Shown piece by piece: positions 1 through 4,765 of a stretch of DNA of 5,637 nt (position 1 is the stretch's first letter; every line of letters starts with the position of its first letter). Origin of the DNA: Trueperaceae bacterium (GTDB lineage: Bacteria > Deinococcota > Deinococci > Deinococcales > Trueperaceae); contig SKMG01000226.1 of NCBI GenBank assembly GCA_007121175.1, positions 1-5,637 on the forward strand, read 5' to 3'. The position numbers and the translations under genes were made by a program. The notes beneath the pieces were generated by a model that was not told where the DNA came from, did not search any database, and worked only from the letters and a program-made list of their open reading frames with translations.

Positions 1-606
1 AGGGCCCGGCGCGAGCGCCATTACACGGCCGATCAGGCGCGCCGGACGCTCACCTTTTGGGTGTTCCTCAGCGGCCTCTTCCTCGGCTCGACGCTCGGGA
101 CCGGCCTGGTGTTCCACCACTACTCGATCCTCGCCGAAGGTGGGCTCGAGCGTGCCCTCGCCGCGCGCACCTTCGTGTTCTACGGCATCACGGCGGCGCT
201 CGCCAACCTCGCGACCGGGGCGCTCATCACCCGCATCGCACCGCGCTTCCTGCTGAGCGCGATGCTGATGATGCTGGGCTCGGCACTGGTCTTCGCCGGA
301 TTCCTGTCGGGACCCGCGTCGATCATGCCCTACGGGCTGCTGTTGGGGATGCGCACCGGGATGTACAGCTCGCTTTCCGGCAACGTGTTCGCCTACTACT
401 TCGGCCGCAAGCACTTGGGCAGCATCAAGGGTTGGGTATCGACGGTGCTGGTCATCGGCTCCGCGGTGGGTCCGCTGATCCTGGGCCTCGGCTACGACCG
501 GCTGGGCTCGTACACCACGACCGTCATCGCCTGCTCGGCGCTACCGTTCGCTGTGGCACTGATCACGCCCTTCCTCGCGCTCGAGCGCGACGGCGTCGTC
601 CGCTGA
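1..606 (+). CDS. Major facilitator superfamily transporter, C-terminal half (5' end outside window)
   Basis: This is the 3' part of a larger gene: the frame is open from base 1 and gives 201 residues before TGA at 604-606. A GTG at 61 could be read as a start, but the upstream in-frame residues continue the protein and there is no ribosome binding site, so the gene is cut by the window edge. The fragment has about six hydrophobic segments separated by short basic loops. One loop carries GALITRIAPR, which resembles the cytoplasmic loop between helices 8 and 9. Another carries YYFGRKHLGSIKG, typical between helices 10 and 11 of MFS permeases of the monocarboxylate/oxalate-formate type. This fits the C-terminal six-helix bundle of a 12-helix inner-membrane secondary carrier. 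The substrate cannot be named. A separate candidate promoter follows within 14 bases of its stop, so it is probably a different transcription unit from the ABC operon. Confidence 0.85.
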   Translation, partial: RARRERHYTADQARRTLTFWVFLSGLFLGSTLGTGLVFHHYSILAEGGLERALAARTFVFYGITAALANLATGALITRIAPRFLLSAMLMMLGSALVFAGFLSGPASIMPYGLLLGMRTGMYSSLSGNVFAYYFGRKHLGSIKGWVSTVLVIGSAVGPLILGLGYDRLGSYTTTVIACSALPFAVALITPFLALERDGVVR

Positions 607-619
607 CGGGCGCGGCGGC

Positions 620-648
620 TTGACGCGACTGCCAAAGTAGGGTATTGC
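620..648 (+). promoter_or_regulatory. Candidate sigma-70-type promoter
   Basis: TTGACG at 620-625 matches five of six positions of the -35 consensus. After exactly 17 bases comes TATTGC at 643-648, a weak -10 element matching only the first three positions. The transcript would start near 655. A short imperfect dyad, GTAG at 637-640 and CTAC at 648-651, overlaps the -10 and could be a repressor contact, but its arms are only 4 bp. The position directly after the MFS gene and before the ABC operon is sensible. The weak -10 keeps confidence low. Confidence 0.35.
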
Positions 649-685
649 TACGACAACGAGAGACGTCGAGCGCGGCGTGCGCGGT

Positions 686-721
686 GGCGGCCGGCATGCG
701 TGCGCCGGAGTGCCGGCCGCC
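686..721 (+). other. Strong stem-loop, 11-bp perfect arms
   Basis: GGCGGCCGGCA at 686-696 is perfectly complementary to TGCCGGCCGCC at 711-721, with a 14-base loop (697-710). A G-U pair (685 with 722) could extend it. No T-run follows, so it is not a classical intrinsic terminator. It could end or protect the MFS transcript, or act as a structured element in the leader of the ABC operon. Confidence 0.55.
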
Positions 722-808
722 GGTACTGGTGTCGACCCCGCCCGAGGAGCGGGCATCACCGACGGCAGGCACACGCATCGAACCGTCCGGCGGAAGGGAG
801 GGAGCGCG

Positions 809-823
809 ATGGGGCGCTCGTGA
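809..823 (+). other. Possible four-codon leader ORF (M-G-R-S-stop)
   Basis: A strong Shine-Dalgarno core, GGAGG at 797-801, sits seven bases before ATG at 809. The frame reads ATG GGG CGC TCG TGA and stops at 823. The mini-ORF lies inside a pair of mutually exclusive hairpins, the arrangement seen in ribosome-controlled leaders. A very short ORF with a good ribosome binding site can arise by chance in GC-rich DNA, so this is only a candidate. Confidence 0.25.
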
Positions 824-840
824 GCAGCGCCCGCGAGCGC
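812..840 (+). promoter_or_regulatory. Two mutually exclusive leader hairpins
   Basis: GGGCGCT at 812-818 pairs perfectly with AGCGCCC at 826-832 (7-base loop). Alternatively GCGCTCG at 814-820 pairs perfectly with CGAGCGC at 834-840 (13-base loop). The 5' arms share bases 814-818, so only one stem can form at a time. A ribosome on the four-codon ORF at 809-823 would cover both 5' arms. The pairing is directly visible; a regulatory role is inference. Confidence 0.35.
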
Positions 841-876
841 ACGCTGCTACCGCATGCCCAATGGAGCAAGCGGACA

Positions 877-920
877 GAGCACGCACGTCTCGCCGAAGGC
901 GAGGCACGCACGCTTCGCCT
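877..920 (+). repeat. Imperfect tandem repeat forming competing stems before the ribosome binding site
   Basis: A unit of about 18 bases, GAGCACGCACGTCTCGCC at 877-894, recurs as GAGGCACGCACGCTTCGCC at 901-919 with one inserted base and two transitions. Because of the repeat, the middle segment around 897-903 can pair either upstream (CTCGCC 889-894 with GGCGAG 898-903, triloop GAA) or downstream (AGGCGA 897-902 with TCGCCT 915-920). The downstream stem would end eight bases before the AAGGAG at 929-934, so the choice of stem could affect ribosome access. Confidence 0.45.
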
Positions 921-928
921 GAGTCACG

Positions 929-934
929 AAGGAG
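929..934 (+). promoter_or_regulatory. Ribosome binding site that decides the start of the binding-protein gene
   Basis: AAGGAG at 929-934 touches an in-frame ATG at 935 directly but stands six bases before a second in-frame ATG at 941. Normal spacing therefore supports 941 as the true start, giving a protein two residues shorter than the longest frame. Confidence 0.75.
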
Positions 935-940
935 ATGGTC

Positions 941-2092
941 ATGACTGCGAACTCGAGGCTGCTTCGCTATGCCTGCCTACTGGCGATCGCGCTGATCGCC
1001 GGCACGCTCGCCACGACGCTCGCCCAGGAGGGCGAGTTCTGGGAGCACTACGAGGTGCCCGGCTTCGACCAGCAGACGTTCGACGCCTTCCGTGAAGTGG
1101 TCCGCGCCGACGCCGTGCCGCTCGCGGTGGAGGTGGAGGAGCCCGTCACCATCGCACTGGTGTTCCCGAGCCTCGACCTCTCCGACGCCTGGGCCAGGGG
1201 CCACGCGGGGCTGGTGGGCCGCCTCAACGAGCTCGAGGTGCCCTACCAGCTCGACACCTTCGGCACCTCGCACGACGACCACTCGCTCCAGCTCGCCCAC
1301 CTCGAGACGGTGATGGCGCGCAACTTCGACTACGCCATCATCGGTCCCACCGAGATCCTGGTGCAGATGTCGATCATCGAGGAGCTCATCGAGGCGGGCA
1401 TCGGCGTGATCGTGTGGAACTACACCACGCCGCTGATGGAGTGGGGCGAGGCCCGCTACCCCGAGGGCGGCCAACCGTTGGCCTACGTCGGCTTCTCGCA
1501 CGCCGAGGGCGGGCAGATCCTCGGTGAGTACTTCGTCGAGCGGCTCCAGCGCGAGGTCGAGGACACGCCCCAGGTTGCGCACCTGCGCGGCATCCCCGGC
1601 ATCACTGACAACCAGCGCTCCGGTGTGCCGAAGCAGATGTTCGAGGAGGCCGGCTTCGACGTGGTCCACGAGAGCTACGCGAACTGGGCGCGTGACCAGG
1701 GCTACGCCGCGACGCTCGACATCGTCGGCGCGTATCCGAACGTCCACCACATCCACATCGTCAGCACCGCCATGGCGATCGGCGCCGTCGAGGCGCTCGA
1801 TGAGGTCGGACGGGCGGGCGAGATCCTCCTGAACGGCTGGGGCGGCGGCTCCGAAGAGCAGCTCCACCTGCTCGAGGGCAACCTCCATGCGACCGTGATG
1901 CGTATGCAGGACGACTGGGGCGTCGCGCTCGCCGAGATCATCAAGTTCGATCTCGAGGGGCGCATCGACGAGGTGCCGCTGGGCGTGTCCGGCGAGATGC
2001 AGCTGGTCGACGACACCTACAGCCGCGAGGACATCGACGCGATCTTGGAGTATGCCTTCCGCTACAGCGGCGACCTGGAGGTCTACCGCTAG
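941..2092 (+). CDS. LuxP-like periplasmic binding protein (AI-2 receptor family, type 1 PBP fold)
   Basis: This is an exported ligand-binding protein of 383 residues, the recognition subunit of the importer encoded downstream. Residues 1-28 form a Sec signal peptide (basic start, hydrophobic core, TLA then QE at the likely signal peptidase I site). Cys12 lies before the hydrophobic core and is not a lipobox. The rest is a two-lobed sugar-type binding protein. Similarity to Vibrio LuxP, from memory, runs end to end: FWEHYE near 33-38, VRADAVPL 54-61, SDAW 81-84, NYTTPLMEW 160-168, YVGFSHAEG 182-190, NGWGGGSEE 298-306, VMRMQDD 319-325 and AFRYS 372-376. LuxP pocket residues Ser79, Trp82, Asn159, Arg215, Thr266, Trp289 and Arg310 correspond to S81, W84, N160, R226, T276, W300 and R321. 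Gln77 and Asp267 correspond to D79 and A277. LuxP is about 365 residues, RbsB about 296 and without this N-terminal extension. No LuxQ kinase is nearby. The family call is firm; the actual ligand is unknown and may be a sugar. Confidence 0.88.
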   Translation: MTANSRLLRYACLLAIALIAGTLATTLAQEGEFWEHYEVPGFDQQTFDAFREVVRADAVPLAVEVEEPVTIALVFPSLDLSDAWARGHAGLVGRLNELEVPYQLDTFGTSHDDHSLQLAHLETVMARNFDYAIIGPTEILVQMSIIEELIEAGIGVIVWNYTTPLMEWGEARYPEGGQPLAYVGFSHAEGGQILGEYFVERLQREVEDTPQVAHLRGIPGITDNQRSGVPKQMFEEAGFDVVHESYANWARDQGYAATLDIVGAYPNVHHIHIVSTAMAIGAVEALDEVGRAGEILLNGWGGGSEEQLHLLEGNLHATVMRMQDDWGVALAEIIKFDLEGRIDEVPLGVSGEMQLVDDTYSREDIDAILEYAFRYSGDLEVYR

Positions 2093-2108
2093 CGATTCGT
2101 CCGTCTCG

Positions 2109-2148
2109 GGTCCCGGCGCGGCCACGCCGGTCGTGGCTCGCCGGGACC
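2109..2148 (+). other. Intercistronic stem-loop between binding-protein and ATPase genes
   Basis: GGTCCCGGCG at 2109-2118 pairs perfectly with CGCCGGGACC at 2139-2148. Inside, GCCAC at 2121-2125 pairs with GTGGC at 2133-2137 around a 7-base loop, separated from the outer stem by a small internal loop. That makes 15 pairs, very GC-rich. No T-run follows, so complete termination is unlikely. Hairpins in this position of ABC importer operons often protect the upstream message from 3' exonucleases or cause partial termination, giving more binding protein than membrane subunits. That role is inferred here. Confidence 0.7.
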
Positions 2149-2169
2149 ACCCGTATCGAGGAGGTCAAC

Positions 2170-3006
2170 GTGGCATCAGCTTCGCCCCTGCTCGAGATGA
2201 CCGCGATCACCAAGCGCTTCGGCGGCGTCCGGGCGCTCGACGAGGTCGACTTCGCCATCGATCCCGGCGAGGTGGTGGCCTTGGTGGGCGAGAACGGAGC
2301 CGGGAAGTCGACGCTCATCAAGGTCATCACCGGCATCCACCCGCCCGAGGGCGGCAGCATCCGCTACCGCGGCAAGCCCGTCGAGGTCCGTAGCCGCCGC
2401 GAAAGCCAGCAGCTCGGCATCGAGGTCCTCTACCAGGAACTCTCCTTAGTCGGCGTCATGAACGCGTACCAGAACGTATTCCTCGGCAAGGAGCTCACCA
2501 AGCGCTACCTGGGTTTCATCGAACTGCTCGACAACGAGCGCATGCGGCTCGAGGCCGAGCGCATCCTGCTCGAGCAGCTCGGAATGGACTTCCGGGGCCG
2601 CTGGGAGCCGATCTTCCTGATGTCGGGCGGGCAGCAGCAGGCCATCGCACTGGCCCGCGCCATCTACGCCGAGGCCAGCCTGGTCATCCTCGACGAGCCC
2701 ATGGCGTCGCTCGGCGTCGAGGAGGTCGAGCGCACCATCGCGATCATCCAACGGCTGCGCGAATCCCGCGTGGCCGTGATCGTCATCAGCCACAATCTCG
2801 AGCACATCTTTGCGGTGGCCGACCGGCTGGTCGTCCTGCGCCGCGGGCGCAAGGTCGGTGACGTGCCCAAGGACCGGATCACTCCCGAGGAGGCGATCGC
2901 GCTGATGGTCGGGCGCCTCGAGGAGAAGATCGTGACCCCAGGGACCGTGCCGGCACCACCCAGAGAGGAGCCCCGCCGTGGCGACCGACGCTCCGAGAGC
3001 CGCTGA
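2170..3006 (+). CDS. Sugar-type ABC transporter ATP-binding protein, single nucleotide-binding domain
   Basis: This is the cytoplasmic ATPase that powers the importer, 278 residues. The start is GTG at 2170, supported by GAGGAGGT at 2158-2165 four bases upstream. All motifs are intact: Walker A GENGAGKST (40-48), Q-loop Gln89 in YQE, signature MSGGQQQ (151-157, with M where L is usual), Walker B LVILDEP (171-177), a D-loop around 179-182 (ASLG) and the switch histidine His208 in ISHN. RbsA, AraG and LsrA carry two such domains in about 500 residues. This protein has one, like FrcA of the fructose importer FrcBCA, so two copies probably form the dimer. The last 25 or so residues are a Pro/Arg-rich tail, partly encoded in the overlap with the permease gene. 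Substrate specificity cannot be read from this subunit. Confidence 0.92.
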   Translation: MASASPLLEMTAITKRFGGVRALDEVDFAIDPGEVVALVGENGAGKSTLIKVITGIHPPEGGSIRYRGKPVEVRSRRESQQLGIEVLYQELSLVGVMNAYQNVFLGKELTKRYLGFIELLDNERMRLEAERILLEQLGMDFRGRWEPIFLMSGGQQQAIALARAIYAEASLVILDEPMASLGVEEVERTIAIIQRLRESRVAVIVISHNLEHIFAVADRLVVLRRGRKVGDVPKDRITPEEAIALMVGRLEEKIVTPGTVPAPPREEPRRGDRRSESR

Positions 3007-4000
3007 TTCCCGCTTGCGGAGCCGCCCGTTCGACCGCGTCGTCGGTCAACGGCCGCTGTCGTACTGGCTCACCCTGCTCGGGCCGTGGATCGGCATCCTC
3101 GTCTTCGGCGTGTTCATGCTCTTCATGCGCGACGACTGGCTGACCGTCGTGAACATGCGCAACATCCTGATCCAGGCGTCGGTGTTCATGGTGCTGGCGG
3201 TCGGCATGACCTTCGTCATCACCGGTGGCGGCATCGATCTCTCGGTGGGCGCGATGACGGGCGCTACCGCGCTCACCGTGGCGTGGCTGGTGAAGTTCAC
3301 GGCGCTCCCCGACGTACTGGCTATCTTCGCTGCGTTCGGCGTCGGCATCCTCATGGGCGCCATCAACGGCCTGTTGGTGACGCGGCTCAAGATGCCCGAC
3401 TTCATCGCGACGCTCGCAACCTGGATCACCTTCGGCGGCGTCGTGCTGGTGGTGATCGAGGGGCACACGCTGTTCCGGTTCTCCGACACCGTGCGCTTCC
3501 TCGGGCGCTACCGGCTGTTCGAGCAACTCCCGATGGCCGTGGTCGTCGCGGTCATCGTCGGCATCATCGGCCACGTGCTGATGACCAGGTCGCGGTTCGG
3601 CCGCTACACCATCGCCATCGGCGGCAACCGCAAGGCCGCCGTCGAGGCGGGCATCCCGGTCGAGCGTTACAAGATGTTCCACTACATGTTCATGGGCCTC
3701 CTCGCCGGCATCGCGGGCGTGATCATGCTCGGGCGCCTCAACGCCGTGCACGGCCTGGTGGGCCAGGGCTACGAGATCCACACCATCGCGGCGGTCATCA
3801 TCGGCGGGACGGCGCTCTACGGAGGCGTGCCGCGCATCTGGGGCTCGATCGGCGGCGCGCTGCTGCTCGGGATGATGGCCAACGCGCTGACCTTCCTCGG
3901 CATCCACTACTTCGTGCAGTACGTGTTCTCGGGGATCATCATCGTGCTGATCGTGCTCATCTACAGCCTGCTGGGGTACCGCCAGCGGCCGGAGGGCTAG
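2978..4000 (+). CDS. Ribose-type ABC transporter permease (BPD_transp_2 / RbsC family)
   Basis: This is the inner-membrane channel subunit, 340 residues, expected to work as a homodimer with the ATPase and the LuxP-like protein. GTG at 2978 is chosen because GAGGAG at 2965-2970 stands seven bases upstream. It lies 29 bp inside the ATPase gene, which suggests translational coupling. Residues 1-28 are a basic cytoplasmic tail, followed by about nine or ten hydrophobic segments between roughly 30 and 334. Family hallmarks are ITGGGIDLSVGA (81-92), the cytoplasmic coupling loop AIGGNRKAAVEAGI (213-226) and TIAAVIIGGTALYGG (269-283). Length is close to that of RbsC/FrcC proteins. The family includes importers of ribose, fructose, xylose and, in LsrC/LsrD, AI-2; the sequence alone does not distinguish among these. 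Confidence 0.93.
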   Translation: MATDAPRAADSRLRSRPFDRVVGQRPLSYWLTLLGPWIGILVFGVFMLFMRDDWLTVVNMRNILIQASVFMVLAVGMTFVITGGGIDLSVGAMTGATALTVAWLVKFTALPDVLAIFAAFGVGILMGAINGLLVTRLKMPDFIATLATWITFGGVVLVVIEGHTLFRFSDTVRFLGRYRLFEQLPMAVVVAVIVGIIGHVLMTRSRFGRYTIAIGGNRKAAVEAGIPVERYKMFHYMFMGLLAGIAGVIMLGRLNAVHGLVGQGYEIHTIAAVIIGGTALYGGVPRIWGSIGGALLLGMMANALTFLGIHYFVQYVFSGIIIVLIVLIYSLLGYRQRPEG

Positions 4001-4003
4001 CGC

Positions 4004-4765
4004 ATGCGCTTTGCTGGCAAGGTCGCATTCATCACCGGGGCGAGCAGGGGCATCGGGCGGGCCACCGCGCTCGCCCTGGCGCGCGAGGGGGCGAACGTCG
4101 CCATCGGGGGCCTAGCCGGCGAGGACGGCGAGGCGGTGGCGGCTGCCTGCCGCGAGCACGGCGGCGAGGCGCTGTGGCTCCCGGCGGACCTCGGCGACGA
4201 GCGCTCGGTCGAGGCGGCGGTCGCGCAGACCGCCGAGACCTGGGGCGGCATCGACGTGCTGGTCAACAACGCTGGCACCTACCTCAAGGGCACCGTGATC
4301 AGCACCACGCTCGCGCAGTGGGAGCAGCTGATGCGGGTCAACCTCACCGGCGCGTTCCTCTGCGCCCGGCACGTCGTGCCGCTGATGCTGGCGCGTGGCG
4401 GCGGCAGTGTGGTCAACGTCGCCAGCGAGGCCGGTCTGGTCGGCCTCGCGGACCAGACGGCCTACAACGCCTCCAAAGCCGCGCTGATCTCACTGACTCA
4501 GAGCATGGCGCTCGACTTCGCCGCCCACGACGTCCGCGTCAACTGCGTCTGCCCCGGCACCACCCTCACCCCGCTGGTGGAGGAAGCGGTCGCCCGCGAG
4601 GCCGACCCCGAGGCCGCGCTCAGGCGCCTGGGCAACGTGCGCCCCTTGGACCGGCTCGGCAGGCCCGAGGAGATCGCCGAGGCGATCCTCTTCCTCGCCT
4701 CGGACGCCGCCTCGTACGCGACCGGCGCGGTGCTCGCCGTCGACGGAGGGTACACGGCCCAGTGA
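4004..4765 (+). CDS. Short-chain dehydrogenase/reductase, classical FabG-like type
   Basis: This is a cytoplasmic NAD(P)-dependent oxidoreductase of 253 residues, normal for classical SDRs. ATG at 4004 follows the permease stop after three bases, and GGAGGG at 3991-3996 stands seven bases before it. The cofactor-binding motif TGASRGIG is at 11-18 and NNAG at 88-91. The full catalytic tetrad is present: Asn113, Ser141, Tyr154 and Lys158 (YNASK). The C-terminus ends with the usual LASDAASYATG and VDGGY. Arg15 in the glycine motif leans towards NADP(H), but there is no clear acidic or basic marker at the end of the second strand, so cofactor choice is open. Database names for such proteins (3-oxoacyl-ACP reductase, gluconate or glucose dehydrogenase) are not informative. 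Its position after the importer suggests that it acts on the imported alcohol or ketone. Confidence 0.92.
   Translation: MRFAGKVAFITGASRGIGRATALALAREGANVAIGGLAGEDGEAVAAACREHGGEALWLPADLGDERSVEAAVAQTAETWGGIDVLVNNAGTYLKGTVISTTLAQWEQLMRVNLTGAFLCARHVVPLMLARGGGSVVNVASEAGLVGLADQTAYNASKAALISLTQSMALDFAAHDVRVNCVCPGTTLTPLVEEAVAREADPEAALRRLGNVRPLDRLGRPEEIAEAILFLASDAASYATGAVLAVDGGYTAQ

Larger units (their letters stand above)
607..940 (+). other. Gene-free region with probable long 5' leader of the ABC operon
   Basis: No convincing protein gene lies here; open frames in this stretch are arginine-rich and run out of frame into the binding-protein gene. It holds a candidate promoter near the left end, an 11-bp perfect inverted repeat, a possible four-codon leader ORF with overlapping alternative hairpins, and an imperfect tandem repeat next to the ribosome binding site of the next gene. 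If the promoter is real, the operon has a leader of roughly 285 nucleotides, which is long enough for post-transcriptional control. I see no recognisable riboswitch consensus and no tRNA. Confidence 0.6.

Noticed and set aside
57..623. A 188-codon plus-strand open frame overlapping the MFS fragment
   Set aside because: It is Arg-rich and without hydrophobic segments, while the other frame gives a coherent membrane protein. It is a shadow.
686..840. An intrinsic terminator for the MFS gene
   Set aside because: The hairpins here are not followed by a T-run, and a candidate promoter lies before them, so I list them as structures of unknown role rather than terminators.
700..1095. A 131-codon plus-strand frame through the leader into the binding-protein gene
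   Set aside because: It is Arg-rich, has no ribosome binding site at its start, and overlaps the signal-peptide coding region out of frame.
941..2092. Lipoprotein anchoring of the binding protein
   Set aside because: The only cysteine in the signal region (residue 12, in RYAC) precedes the hydrophobic core and does not fit a lipobox; a signal peptidase I site after residue 28 fits better.
977..2125. A 382-codon open frame on the minus strand across the binding-protein gene
   Set aside because: It is antisense to a clearly recognised gene, is rich in Asp, Val, His and Arg as expected from reading GC-biased codons backwards, and has no family motifs. It is a composition shadow.
2879..3907. 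A 342-codon open frame on the minus strand across the permease gene
   Set aside because: It is extremely rich in His, Asp, Arg and Glu with no motif, fully antisense to the RbsC-type permease. Third-position GC bias explains the lack of stops.
3085..4761. The long N-terminal part (about 559 codons) of an 801-codon plus-strand open frame ending at 5490
   Set aside because: Upstream of 4762 the translation is Arg/His-rich and lies in a different frame from the permease and first SDR genes. Only the segment from GTG 4762 is a real protein, so this is not a fusion gene.
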